Assembly (NCBI GenBank): GCA_034435015.1
Contig: DAOTYH010000040.1
Coordinates: 1-26,972, forward strand
Direction: 5' to 3'
Length of the DNA stretch: 26,972 nucleotides
Source: DAOTYH01 sp034435015
Lineage (GTDB): Bacteria > Chloroflexota > Anaerolineae > Aggregatilineales > UBA3940
The notes beneath the pieces were generated by a model that was not told the origin of the DNA, made no database searches, and worked only from the letters and a program-made list of their open reading frames with translations. Made by a program: the position numbers and the translations under genes. How positions within the stretch are numbered: the stretch's first letter is position 1; every line of letters starts with the position of its first letter. This document shows positions 1 to 8,394 of the stretch, piece after piece.

Positions 1-306
1 CCCACCGATAACAGCCCCGGTGATGGCGGCGAGACCCCCTATGACAGCGTCTATGCCCCGCAACGCATTGGCGGTGAGGGGGGTGAGCAGGTGAATATCC
101 CCGGTAGTCCCGGCGCCGGCCAGCCGACCGGCACAGAAGGCAACTTTGTAAATAACCCGACCGGTCAGGCGAGCGTGCCTTACAGTCAAGTGTGGGCTGA
201 TTATGCTAGGGCGGTCAACGAGGCACTCGACAGCGGCTATGTGCCGCTTGGTCTGCGCGACCTGATCCGAACCTACTTTTCACAGCTTGATCCGGGCACG
301 AACTGA
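1..306 (+). CDS. C-terminal part of an unknown protein (5' end outside window)
   Basis: The frame is open from the first base and stops with TGA at 304-306, so about 101 C-terminal residues are visible. The first 60 or so are rich in Gly, Pro, Asn, Gln and Thr and look like an unstructured linker. The last 40 residues look folded and mostly helical (PYSQVWADYARAVNEA, then GLRDLIRTYFSQL). An internal ATG or GTG near base 91 is not needed because the frame continues upstream. The gene lies 90 nt ahead of the MoxR gene on the same strand and may be the preceding gene of that cluster. I do not recognise the family from this piece; a larger membrane protein is possible but not shown. Confidence 0.6.
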   Translation, partial: PTDNSPGDGGETPYDSVYAPQRIGGEGGEQVNIPGSPGAGQPTGTEGNFVNNPTGQASVPYSQVWADYARAVNEALDSGYVPLGLRDLIRTYFSQLDPGTN

Positions 307-396
307 GGATGCACTGACGGGCGGCGTCTATCGGACGGGCGCTGATTGTGATTTGAATGCGGGTAAACAGACAGCTATCTGGGGAAGGAATGGCGA

Positions 397-1395
397 ATGT
401 CAGATACAGCGGTGTTGACTGATCTCTCCCCCGCCGAGTTTCGTAGTACGGCCGCGGCGATTGAGGAGCAGGTCGGGCAGGTGATCGTCGGGCAGACAGA
501 GGTCGTGCGGGCCGTCCTGATGTGTGTGATCGCCGGCGGACACGCCCTGCTTGAGGGTGTGCCGGGTTTGGGCAAAACGATGTTGATCCGCACGCTGGCC
601 GATGTGCTTGATCTGCGCTTTTCACGTATCCAGTTCACGCCTGACCTGATGCCCGCTGACATCACCGGCACGGATGTGCTGGAGGAGTCCAGTGACGGGC
701 GGCGTGAGTTTCGCTTCCAGCCGGGGCCGGTCTTCGCCAATCTGGTGCTGGCCGATGAAATCAACCGTGCCACGCCCAAGACCCAGTCGGCGTTGCTGGA
801 GGCCATGCAGGAACATTCGGTCACGGTCGCCAACCGAACCTATCGGCTGGAAGAGCCGTTCTTTGTGCTGGCCACTCAGAATCCCCTAGAGATGGAAGGC
901 ACCTACCCCCTTCCGGAGGCACAGCTCGACCGCTTCCTGTTCAAGATAGATGTCGGCTTTCCCTCGCCTGAAGAGCTGGTCGAGATTCTGGCCCGCACGA
1001 CTGGCGCCGTACAGCCCCGCGCCAGCATCGTAGCGGACGGCAGGCAGATCATCCGTATGGGGATGCTGGCTCGTAAGGTGCCCGTCGCGGCGCATGTCAG
1101 CGAATATGTGGCGCGGCTGGTAGTCGCTACCCACCCTGACTCGGATGAGGCACCGGACATGGTGCGCCGTTATGTGCGCTATGGTTCAAGTCCGCGCGGG
1201 GCGCAGGCTCTCATTCTGGGGGCCAAGATCAACGCATTGCTGGAGGGGCGTTACAACGTCGCCTTTGATGACATTCGCGCCGTCGCCCTGCCGGCCCTGC
1301 GCCACCGGCTGTTGCTCAACTTTGAGGGGCAGGCCGAAGGGATCAGGACGGATGACGTGATCGCCGACCTGATCGCCAGAGTTCCGGCAGGCTAA
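397..1395 (+). CDS. MoxR-family AAA+ ATPase
   Basis: This 332-residue protein has the features of MoxR ATPases. The Walker A motif is GVPGLGKT (residues 54-61, Lys60). The Walker B motif is LVLADEINRA (Asp120-Glu121). MoxR-type blocks follow, including TPKTQSALLEAMQE and the sensor-like FFVLATQNPLEMEGTYPLPEAQ. The C-terminal part (about 200-332) is the lid domain. The length is normal for the family. The ATG at 397 follows a GGGGAAGGA ribosome binding site at 381-389. MoxR proteins act as chaperone-like ATPases with VWA-domain partners encoded nearby, which fits the DUF58 and VWA genes downstream. The exact client cannot be read from the sequence. Confidence 0.95.
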   Translation: MSDTAVLTDLSPAEFRSTAAAIEEQVGQVIVGQTEVVRAVLMCVIAGGHALLEGVPGLGKTMLIRTLADVLDLRFSRIQFTPDLMPADITGTDVLEESSDGRREFRFQPGPVFANLVLADEINRATPKTQSALLEAMQEHSVTVANRTYRLEEPFFVLATQNPLEMEGTYPLPEAQLDRFLFKIDVGFPSPEELVEILARTTGAVQPRASIVADGRQIIRMGMLARKVPVAAHVSEYVARLVVATHPDSDEAPDMVRRYVRYGSSPRGAQALILGAKINALLEGRYNVAFDDIRAVALPALRHRLLLNFEGQAEGIRTDDVIADLIARVPAG

Positions 1396-1403
1396 TCAAG
1401 GCT

Positions 1404-1529
1404 ATGCTGCGCTGGCTCGGCTCGTTCGAATGTGTTGTAATTACCCTTCTGTGTGTGTTTTTGCTAGGGCCGTTGCTGATTGGGCTGGTGTTGCGAATCG
1501 TGCGCGGCGTCAGGGTTGAACGGCGTTGA
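1404..1529 (+). CDS. Tiny single-helix membrane ORF, 41 residues
   Basis: An ATG ORF of 41 codons starts 8 nt after the MoxR stop and ends at TGA 1527-1529. It encodes MLRWLGSFE, then a hydrophobic stretch of about 24 residues (ITLLCVFLLGPLLIGLVL), then a basic tail RIVRGVRVERR. This is the pattern of one transmembrane helix with a positive cytoplasmic end. The ribosome binding site is poor (only AAGG just upstream), so translation may depend on coupling to the MoxR gene. Together with the next small ORF it fills the gap between moxR and the DUF58 gene. I recognise no family. It could be an unexpressed spacer, but the composition and tight packing argue for a real gene. Confidence 0.45.
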   Translation: MLRWLGSFECVVITLLCVFLLGPLLIGLVLRIVRGVRVERR

Positions 1530-1548
1530 GGCAGAAAGGGGACAGCTC

Positions 1549-1686
1549 GTGGCAATAGGCTCTCCAGAACTTCTTGTCATCGGCCTTGTAGTCTGTCTGT
1601 GTCTGGGGGCAGTGGCGGTTGTGGCGGGGGTGGCGATCGGGCTCAGCCGGTCAGGACGCTCACAGTCGGAGCAGGGGCAAGAGTGA
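1549..1686 (+). CDS. Tiny single-helix membrane ORF, 45 residues
   Basis: A GTG start at 1549 is preceded by AAAGGGGA (1535-1542) at a good distance. The ORF runs 45 codons to TGA 1684-1686. The product starts MAIGSPELL, has one strongly hydrophobic segment (about residues 8-32, LVIGLVVCLCLGAVAVVAGV), and ends in a short Ser/Arg/Gln-rich hydrophilic tail. An in-frame extension to 1480 exists but runs into the preceding small ORF and lacks a better ribosome binding site. Its stop overlaps the GTG of the DUF58 gene by 4 nt (GTGA), which suggests translational coupling. A membrane anchor or small partner for the MoxR/DUF58 proteins is a guess from position only. Confidence 0.5.
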   Translation: MAIGSPELLVIGLVVCLCLGAVAVVAGVAIGLSRSGRSQSEQGQE

Positions 1687-2597
1687 CAAGCCGCCTTTTT
1701 GACGAGAAGACGCTTCGCAAGCTGGAACAGCTTGCTCTGATCGCCCATCGGGTTCGCGCGGGGGTCATGAAGGGCGAACGCCGCTCCACCAAGCGCGGTA
1801 CATCCATCGAGTTTGCTGACTACCGCGATTACACCCGCGGGGACGACTTGCGCCGTCTCGACTGGAACGTGTACGCCCGGCTGGAGAAGCCGTTCATCAA
1901 ACTGCTGGAGGAGGAAGAAGACCTGACGGTGCACGTCCTGCTCGACGCCAGCCAGTCTATGGATTGGCCGCTGGATGCCCGCGATCCATCTGCCGCCGTT
2001 GATCCGCACAAGTTTCGCTACGGCCAGCGGCTCGCGGCGGCGCTGGGCTATATTGGGCTGTCATCCAGTGATCGGGTTGCGGTCGGGCTGTTGCGCGGCG
2101 GTCGTCTGGATGACCGCTGGGGGCCGTTGCGCGGGCGCGGACAGACGCTCCGCCTGCTGGCTTGGGTGGAAGACCAGCAGGCTGGCGGCACGACCGATCT
2201 CAATGCCGCCCTGTCCGATTATGCACTGCGGGGCGGACGTCCCGGTCTGGCGCTGGTGATCAGTGATATGCTCTCGCCGGGCGGCTATCGGGACGGGCTG
2301 AACGCCCTTCAAGGGCGCGGCCATGAGGTGGCATTGATCCACCTGCTGGCGCCGGATGAAGTGATGCCGGCGCTGGCAGGTGATCTGCGGCTGTTGGACT
2401 CTGAGACGGGTGCAGGACAGGATGTCACAGTAGATGGTGCGATGCGTGACCTGTACAGCCGGCGTCTGCGGGCATGGCGTGACGAGATGGCTTCCTATTG
2501 CCTGAACCGCGATGTGCATTACATCGCAGTTGAGACAGGGACGCCGTGGGAAAACGTGATCCTGTTCGCGTTGCGCCGTGCCGGTGTGGTGAAATAA
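1683..2597 (+). CDS. DUF58 (VWA-like) protein of the MoxR cluster
   Basis: I choose the GTG at 1683, which overlaps the previous stop (GTGA) and follows GGAGCAGGGGCAAGA; this gives 304 residues, typical for DUF58. The longer frame from 1599 would add a Gly-rich stretch that is a shadow of the small ORF. The DUF58 signature is clear around residues 35-60 (GTSIEFADYRDY, then RGDDLRRLDWNVYAR). A VWA-like fold follows, with a metal-site motif DASQS (Asp88, Ser90, Ser92). There is no hydrophobic segment, so the protein is probably cytoplasmic or peripheral. DUF58 genes almost always follow moxR, as here. The family's molecular role is unknown; a link to cell-envelope assembly is inferred from related clusters. 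Confidence 0.92.
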   Translation: MTSRLFDEKTLRKLEQLALIAHRVRAGVMKGERRSTKRGTSIEFADYRDYTRGDDLRRLDWNVYARLEKPFIKLLEEEEDLTVHVLLDASQSMDWPLDARDPSAAVDPHKFRYGQRLAAALGYIGLSSSDRVAVGLLRGGRLDDRWGPLRGRGQTLRLLAWVEDQQAGGTTDLNAALSDYALRGGRPGLALVISDMLSPGGYRDGLNALQGRGHEVALIHLLAPDEVMPALAGDLRLLDSETGAGQDVTVDGAMRDLYSRRLRAWRDEMASYCLNRDVHYIAVETGTPWENVILFALRRAGVVK

Positions 2598-2600
2598 ATC

Positions 2601-4505
2601 ATGAACTTTCTGACCCCGACCTTCTTTGCGCTGGCGGCGTTGGCCGTGCCGATCCTGATCCTGTACATGTTGCGGTTGCGGCGGCGCGAGGTGCTGATCA
2701 GCAGTACCATGTTGTGGCAGATGCTCGTGCAGGATCGAGAGGCTAACTCGCCGTGGCAGAGACTGCGCCGCAATCTGCTCTTGCTGCTTCAGCTTCTTAT
2801 TCTGGCGGCGCTGGTGATCGCGTTGGCACGTCCTTTTGTGCGTGTGCCGGGGACGGCGGCAGGCAACATGGCGCTGTTGCTGGATGCCTCTGCCAGCATG
2901 GGGGCGGCTGATCTGCCCGGCGGTCAGACGCGCTTCGAGGCGGCTCAATCTGAGGCTCGCGCGTTGGTTAACCGCCTCGCCAGCGGTGAGGTGATGTCGG
3001 TGATCGCTGTTGGGCCGTCTCCTCAGGTGCTTACTCCGCCGACCGGCGACCGGGCCGCCCTGCGCGAGGCGATCAACCGCGCCCGTCCGGCTGATGCTCC
3101 CGCTGATTGGGAAGCGGCACTGACGCTGGCCGCCGCCAGCGTGGCAGGGCGCCCGGATGCGACACTCGTGATCATCTCGGACGGCGGCCTGCCCGCCGCT
3201 TTGCCCCCTCTGCCCGCCAAAGTGCGCTATATCCGTGTGGGGCGCGGGGGGGATAACCTCGCCGTCTCTGCGCTGGCAACTCGTCCGCTAGGGGATGCGC
3301 CGCAACTCTTCGCCGCGGTGACCAACTACGGCAATCGGGATGCTGAGGTCATCTTGAGCCTTGAGGTGGATGGACAGCTCCATTCGGCTGAGCGTCTGTC
3401 CGTCCCGGCGGGGCAGACTGCCAGCCTGACTGTAGCTGATCTGCCGGCCTCAACGCGGTTGATCCGTGCCTCGCTTACCCCGCCGGTTGGGAGCGATGTG
3501 CCGGATTATCTCTCTGTAGATGACACGGCCTATGCGGTGTATGCGCCGCCTGTTGGCGGGCGGGTACTGCTCGTCACGCCGGGCAACCTGTTTCTGGAAC
3601 AGGTATTAAGCGCCCTGCCCGGTGTGGAGGCGTTCCGTGCCGCCCCCGGCGGGATGCCGCAGGAACGATTCGACCTCGTGATTTTGGACGGCTGGCTGCC
3701 ACAGGTACTGCCGCCTTCCAACCTGTTGATCGTGAATCCGCCCGCCAGCACAAACCTGTTCTCAGTTGGGGACTCGTTCGCCGCGACACGTTTTCTGCGG
3801 CAGGCTGATGATCCGGTGCTGGCCTTCGTAGATTTTGCTGGCGTGGCCGTCCGCGAAGCACGGCTGGTGCAAACGCCCGGTTGGGCGCAGACACTGGTTG
3901 AGGCTGAGGGGGGGCCGTTGCTGTTAGCAGGCACGGCTGAGGGCCGCCGTGTGGCGATCCTGACTTTTGACCTGCATGCCTCCGATCTGCCGCTTCAGAT
4001 TGCCTTCCCCATCCTGTTTGCCAACCTCATGGAATGGTATGCGCCTGCACGCCCCTTCGACGCGCCGGACGGCCTACAGCCCGGCCAGCCGCTCCTGATC
4101 CGCCCTCAGGCGGCCACAACTGCCTACCGCATCACTACGCCGGATGGATCAACACAAACCTTTCCGGTCAGGGAAGGGGGGCTGGTCTATGCGTCTACGG
4201 CCAGGCTGGGTGTTTACAAGGTGGAACTGCTGGCTGGCTCCGAAGTGCAGACGGAGGGGTGGTTTGCCGTCAATCTGTTTGCACCCAGTGAAAGCCGCAT
4301 TGCGCCGGCAGAGGCGATCACAGTAGGGCAGACTGAAGTAGTACAGGCAAGCGGCAGTGAGGAATACGGCCAGCGCGAGCTGTGGCACTGGCTGGCGGTC
4401 GCGGCGCTGGGGGTGCTGCTGGTCGAGTGGTGGGTTTACCATCGCGGCAGTGCGTTGCCTGTGAGCGGAGGGGGATTCCGCATGGTGTCGAAAGTGCGCC
4501 GGTGA
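2601..4505 (+). CDS. BatA-like membrane protein with VWA domain
   Basis: This 634-residue protein begins with the BatA N-terminal module: a hydrophobic helix (about residues 6-24), a basic segment LRLRRREV, and a second helix (about 60-80, LLLLLQLLILAALVIAL). A VWA domain follows, with MIDAS residues Asp95, Ser97 and Ser99 in DASASM. The middle and C-terminal part contains a Rossmann-like stretch (GGRVLLVTPGN, DLVILDGWLP) similar to GATase-like domains in this family. A last helix lies at about 594-613. The VWA domain is expected outside helix 2. The gene starts 3 nt after the DUF58 stop. It probably forms a membrane complex with the other VWA protein and is served by MoxR; this comes from the family, not the sequence alone. 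Confidence 0.88.
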   Translation: MNFLTPTFFALAALAVPILILYMLRLRRREVLISSTMLWQMLVQDREANSPWQRLRRNLLLLLQLLILAALVIALARPFVRVPGTAAGNMALLLDASASMGAADLPGGQTRFEAAQSEARALVNRLASGEVMSVIAVGPSPQVLTPPTGDRAALREAINRARPADAPADWEAALTLAAASVAGRPDATLVIISDGGLPAALPPLPAKVRYIRVGRGGDNLAVSALATRPLGDAPQLFAAVTNYGNRDAEVILSLEVDGQLHSAERLSVPAGQTASLTVADLPASTRLIRASLTPPVGSDVPDYLSVDDTAYAVYAPPVGGRVLLVTPGNLFLEQVLSALPGVEAFRAAPGGMPQERFDLVILDGWLPQVLPPSNLLIVNPPASTNLFSVGDSFAATRFLRQADDPVLAFVDFAGVAVREARLVQTPGWAQTLVEAEGGPLLLAGTAEGRRVAILTFDLHASDLPLQIAFPILFANLMEWYAPARPFDAPDGLQPGQPLLIRPQAATTAYRITTPDGSTQTFPVREGGLVYASTARLGVYKVELLAGSEVQTEGWFAVNLFAPSESRIAPAEAITVGQTEVVQASGSEEYGQRELWHWLAVAALGVLLVEWWVYHRGSALPVSGGGFRMVSKVRR

Positions 4506-4533
4506 CTGGCAGAGTCAAGAGAGGAGGTAGTCT

Positions 4534-5445
4534 GTGGAACAGATCGCTTACAGAGGCTGGCCGACCTGTTACCGTCTCTCTAACGGCCTGATTGACCTGA
4601 TCGTGACTGGCGATGTCGGCCCGCGCATCATCCGATTGGGCTTTGCCGGCGGGGAGAACGAGTTCAAAGAGTTTGACGGGATGATGGGGCTGACCGGCGG
4701 CGGCGAATGGCGCGTTTACGGCGGGCATCGCTTGTGGCATGCGCCGGAGGTGATGCCGCGCACCTACTGGCCGGACAATGTCCCTGTTGAGGCACAATTC
4801 CAGGCGGGTACAGCCCGTTTTATCCAGCCGATTGAGGCCAGTACCGGCATCCAAAAGGAGATGGACATCCGTCTGTCTCCTGACCGGGCACAGGTGACGG
4901 TGACACATCGGCTGTGGAACCGGAATCTCTGGCCGGTTGAGCTGGCCCCGTGGGCGCTCTCGGTGATGGCCCCCGGCGGGGTGGGGATCGTGCCGTTGCC
5001 GCCGCGCGGATCACATGCCGAGCATCTCCTCCCAACCGGTACGCTGGCACTGTGGGCCTATACCGATATGGCTGATCCGCGCTGGCACTGGGGGACCCGC
5101 TATGTACTGCTCCGGCAGGATGAGCAGGCGCAGGCGGAGCAGAAGGTCGGCGTACATGCCACCGAAGGGTGGGCGGCTTATGCCCGTCAGGGACATCTGT
5201 TTGTCAAGACCTTCGCCTATGCGGCTGGCGCGGTTTACCCTGATCGGGGGTGCTCAGTGGAGCTGTTCACCAACAGCGACATGCTGGAGGTCGAGACGCT
5301 GGGGCCGCTGGCAAAACTGGAGCCGGGCACAGCGGTAGAGCATGTCGAGGAATGGCATCTATTCCGTGATGTGCCTGTTCCCGCCGATGATGACGATGTG
5401 GATCAGTATATCCTGCCGAAGGTGAAAGAGATCATCCGCCGATGA
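4534..5445 (+). CDS. DUF4380-like, galactose-mutarotase-fold protein
   Basis: The GTG at 4534 has a near-perfect ribosome binding site, GAGGAGGT at 4521-4528. The 303-residue product resembles DUF4380 proteins, which adopt a galactose mutarotase-like beta-sandwich. Typical pieces are LTVxTDVGPRII-like (LIVTGDVGPRIIRLGF, residues 22-37), GGEWRVYGGHRLWHAPE and the C-terminal ELFTNSDMLEVETLGP. There is no signal peptide, so it is probably cytoplasmic. Family members are mostly uncharacterised, and sugar binding or epimerisation is inferred from the fold. The stop overlaps the next ATG (ATGA), so it is coupled to the large VWA gene. A sugar-type domain inside a MoxR/VWA operon is unexpected. Confidence 0.7.
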   Translation: MEQIAYRGWPTCYRLSNGLIDLIVTGDVGPRIIRLGFAGGENEFKEFDGMMGLTGGGEWRVYGGHRLWHAPEVMPRTYWPDNVPVEAQFQAGTARFIQPIEASTGIQKEMDIRLSPDRAQVTVTHRLWNRNLWPVELAPWALSVMAPGGVGIVPLPPRGSHAEHLLPTGTLALWAYTDMADPRWHWGTRYVLLRQDEQAQAEQKVGVHATEGWAAYARQGHLFVKTFAYAAGAVYPDRGCSVELFTNSDMLEVETLGPLAKLEPGTAVEHVEEWHLFRDVPVPADDDDVDQYILPKVKEIIRR

Positions 5446-8312
5446 CGCTGGTCTATCCTCTGGCCCTGCTGGGTCTGCTGGCACTGCCCTATCTGTTCTG
5501 GCTGGGACGACCCGCCGGCATGTGGGGGCGAGGGCGGGCTTGGGCCGTGCTGGCCCTGCGCACCCTGATCGTCATTTTGCTGGTGCTGGGGCTGGGGGGC
5601 CTGCAGATCGTTGGCGCGGCAGACAGGCTGGCAGTGGTCTTTCTGATTGATGCCTCTGACTCCATGCCGCCTGCATCAGTCGAGGCGGCCCGCCAGTATG
5701 TAGAAGAGGCTGTCCGGGCGATGCGCCCAGACGATCAGGCCGCTATTGTGGTGTTTGGAGCCGATGCACTGGTTGAGCGGCCTATGTCGTCTGCCCGCGA
5801 GGTCGGGCCGCTGGAGTCGCAGGTATTGCCTTTGCATACTGATCTGGCTGAGGCGATCCGGCTGGGGCTGGCGCTCTACCCGCCCGGCGCGGCGCGGCGG
5901 ATGGTGATCCTCTCGGACGGGCTGGCAAATGCCGGCGATGCCGAAGAGGCCGCCCGTCTGGCGGCCTCTTCGGGGGTGCAGATCGTGGCTGTGCTGATGC
6001 CTTCTGTGCAGGGCGCTGAAGTGCTTGTCACAGGGGTAGATGCACCTACCCGTCTGAGTGAAGGGCAGGTCTTTGATCTGACAGTCACGATTGAATCAAG
6101 CGTTGAGACAAGTGCTGTCCTGCGTGTGACCGGCGGCGGGCAGGTGCTGGTCGAGCAGACCGTCGCGCTGGTTGAAGGGATCAACCGCTATGCTTTCACG
6201 CTGACGGCTTCTGAGCCGGGGCTGACTTCCTTCCGCGTACAGGTTGTCCCGCAGGGTGAGGATGTGTTCTACCAGAACAATGAGTTGTCGGCCTTTACGC
6301 AGGTGACCGGGCCGCCGCACGTGCTGATCGTGGCTGACGACGAGACCGAAGCGGCCAATCTGGGGCAGGCGCTGGTGGCGCAAGGGCTGGTAGTAGATCA
6401 GACCAGCGGGGCGGCCCTGCCTGCTGATCTGGCCACGCTGTCGGACTATCAGAGTGTTGTTCTGGTGGATGTGCCGGCCCGCAGTCTAGGGCCGGCTGGG
6501 ATGTTGGTGCTCCAGACTTATGTGCGCGATCTGGGCGGCGGGCTGGTGGTCATTGGAGGGCCGCATGCTTACGCGCCGGGCGGTTACTTCATGACGCCGC
6601 TGGAAGAAGTACTGCCGGTCGAGATGCAGCTCAAGGATCAGGAGCGCCTGCCGCAGATCGCTGTGCTTTATATTATTGACAAGTCTGGTTCAATGGCTGA
6701 TACCAGCCTTGGAGGATACCAGAAGGTTGAGCTGGCCAAAGAAGCGGTCTTGCGCTCGATCAATCTGCTGGGGCCGCTGGATCATGTGGGGGTGATCGCG
6801 TTTGACGAGTCGGCCTCATGGGTTGTGCCGCTTGGCCCTGCGGAGGACCTTGCTGAGATCGCCCGCCGGGTAGGAACCATCCGCGCTGACGGCGGAACAG
6901 ACATCTACGCCGGTGTGCTGGCGGCCAGCCGTGTTCTGCCCGATGATCCCAGCCCGCTTCGCCACATTGTCCTGTTGACTGACGGCGGCGCTGATCCTTC
7001 CGGCAACGTTGAGCTGGTACAGCAGATGTATGAGGAATACGGCATCACCTTCTCGGTGATTGCCATTGGTCAGGGGTATGCCGAGTGGATCGAGCAGTTG
7101 CCCGAACTGGCCGACGGACGCTTCCACTATGCCTACAATGTGGACACTATCCCGGAGATTTTTACCGAAGAGATGGTAATCGCTACACGGGCCTATGTCA
7201 TCGAGCATGAGTTTTACCCCTCGCTGACTGCCAGCAGCCCGATCTTGAGCGGTATCAGCGCGACGCCGTCACTGCTGGGCTATGTCGGCACGACTATCAA
7301 GCCTGTCGCCCAGCAGATTCTCGCCACTGATGAGGGCGACCCGTTGTTGGCGGTCTGGCAGTATGGGCTGGGGCGGGCGGCGGCATGGACTTCTGACGCT
7401 ACCGGACGATGGGCGGTCAACTGGACTGCGTGGCCTGATTACGCCCGTTTCTGGTCGCAGGCGGTACGCTGGACAATGACCGAAGGGGTCAATCAGAATG
7501 TTGAGGTACGTGTAGTTCAGGAAGGTGAACTGGCGCGGGTGGTGGTGGATGCGCTGGCTGATGACGGCTCCTACCTCAACGGGCTGGACATGACCGCCAG
7601 TGTCGTCGCGCCTGATCTGTCCGCTACGCCGCTGACGCTCCGTCAGGTCGCGCCAGGGCGGTACGAGGGGACGTTCGAGCCGGATCAGGAAGGGGCTTAT
7701 TTCGTGCGTGTGGCAGGGGCAGAGCCGGGCGCCGGCTCGGAGGTGCAGGCCGCGCTGGCGCAAACCTCCGGCTGGGTGATGGCCTATTCACCGGAATACC
7801 GCTCTCTGGAGGGAGACCCGGACTATCTGGCCTATATCGCCGGCCTGACGGGCGGATCGGTCATCCGGCAACCGGCGGAGGCTTTTGCCCACACATTGCG
7901 CGGCGGAGGCGACAGCTATCCCGTGTGGCCGTGGCTGTTGCTGGCCGCGACACTCCTGTTGCCGATTGACATTGCAGTCCGGCGGCTGGTGATCACCCGC
8001 ACCGATCTAGCCAAACTGGCCGCGCGGCTGGGGCTTAGTGCCCGCCGCCGTACCCCGGCTGTCCAGCCGGGTGCCTCCCGTGTGGGGGCATTGCTGGCAG
8101 TGAAAGAGTGCCGTCCTGTCCCTCGATCCTCTGGCCGTCTGCCTGTGCAGGGTGATGAAGAGCAGATCGAGCGCGGGGAGGCCGAAGGGAAGGTGCTTGC
8201 CGCACCGCCGCCTGCGGCGCGGCAGGCGCCCCCCCAGCCTGTTTCCGGCCGCGGGACGGCTTTGGCCCTGCTTAAGAGCAAGCGGGAGCGGCGGGGGCGC
8301 GGGGAAGAATAA
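5442..8312 (+). CDS. Large membrane protein with two VWA domains and a GATase-like segment
   Basis: This 956-residue protein has two N-terminal helices (about 3-20 and 36-58). The first VWA domain has MIDAS DASDS (Asp70, Ser72, Ser74). A beta-rich stretch (about 195-290) leads to a GATase1-like segment (about 295-395, including YVRDLGGGLVVIGGPHAY). The second VWA domain has a complete MIDAS, DKSGS at 413-417 with Thr486 in GGTDIYAG. A C-terminal helix lies at about 828-848. The last 100 residues are basic and Pro/Ala/Gln/Glu-rich, probably a cytoplasmic tail. The ATG overlaps the previous stop. Similar proteins close MoxR/DUF58/BatA clusters in related bacteria. Client and substrate are unknown. 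The hairpin around the stop is described separately. Confidence 0.88.
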   Translation: MTLVYPLALLGLLALPYLFWLGRPAGMWGRGRAWAVLALRTLIVILLVLGLGGLQIVGAADRLAVVFLIDASDSMPPASVEAARQYVEEAVRAMRPDDQAAIVVFGADALVERPMSSAREVGPLESQVLPLHTDLAEAIRLGLALYPPGAARRMVILSDGLANAGDAEEAARLAASSGVQIVAVLMPSVQGAEVLVTGVDAPTRLSEGQVFDLTVTIESSVETSAVLRVTGGGQVLVEQTVALVEGINRYAFTLTASEPGLTSFRVQVVPQGEDVFYQNNELSAFTQVTGPPHVLIVADDETEAANLGQALVAQGLVVDQTSGAALPADLATLSDYQSVVLVDVPARSLGPAGMLVLQTYVRDLGGGLVVIGGPHAYAPGGYFMTPLEEVLPVEMQLKDQERLPQIAVLYIIDKSGSMADTSLGGYQKVELAKEAVLRSINLLGPLDHVGVIAFDESASWVVPLGPAEDLAEIARRVGTIRADGGTDIYAGVLAASRVLPDDPSPLRHIVLLTDGGADPSGNVELVQQMYEEYGITFSVIAIGQGYAEWIEQLPELADGRFHYAYNVDTIPEIFTEEMVIATRAYVIEHEFYPSLTASSPILSGISATPSLLGYVGTTIKPVAQQILATDEGDPLLAVWQYGLGRAAAWTSDATGRWAVNWTAWPDYARFWSQAVRWTMTEGVNQNVEVRVVQEGELARVVVDALADDGSYLNGLDMTASVVAPDLSATPLTLRQVAPGRYEGTFEPDQEGAYFVRVAGAEPGAGSEVQAALAQTSGWVMAYSPEYRSLEGDPDYLAYIAGLTGGSVIRQPAEAFAHTLRGGGDSYPVWPWLLLAATLLLPIDIAVRRLVITRTDLAKLAARLGLSARRRTPAVQPGASRVGALLAVKECRPVPRSSGRLPVQGDEEQIERGEAEGKVLAAPPPAARQAPPQPVSGRGTALALLKSKRERRGRGEE

Positions 8313-8338
8313 GGGGCAAAGGCGTACCCTCCCCCTTA
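8310..8338 (+). terminator. Stem-loop over the stop of the double-VWA gene
   Basis: TAAGGGG at 8310-8316, which contains the TAA stop, pairs perfectly with CCCCTTA at 8332-8338 around a 15-nt loop. No T-run follows, so this is a weak intrinsic terminator at best, or an mRNA end-protecting structure. Confidence 0.3.
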
Positions 8339-8356
8339 ACAGCGGCTCTCGGCCTA

Positions 8357-8383
8357 TTGCCTGTTGTGACCCTCGTGTACAAT
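8357..8383 (+). promoter_or_regulatory. Possible promoter of the SMR gene
   Basis: TTGCCT at 8357-8362 and TACAAT at 8378-8383 are 15 bp apart, shorter than ideal. The predicted transcript would start only about 5 nt before the ATG at 8395, leaving the GAGG at 8384-8387 largely outside the mRNA. Either the leader is very short, or the real promoter is elsewhere. Confidence 0.3.
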
Positions 8384-8394
8384 GAGGTACTGCG

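Noticed and set aside
1599..1682. Earlier start for the DUF58 gene
   Set aside because: The added residues are a Gly-rich shadow of the upstream small ORF, while the GTG at 1683 has coupling and a ribosome binding site.
2061..2948. Long minus-strand ORF of 295 codons
   Set aside because: It lies opposite the DUF58 and BatA-like genes, is Gln/His/Arg-rich with no domain pattern, and is a shadow of GC-rich coding sequence.
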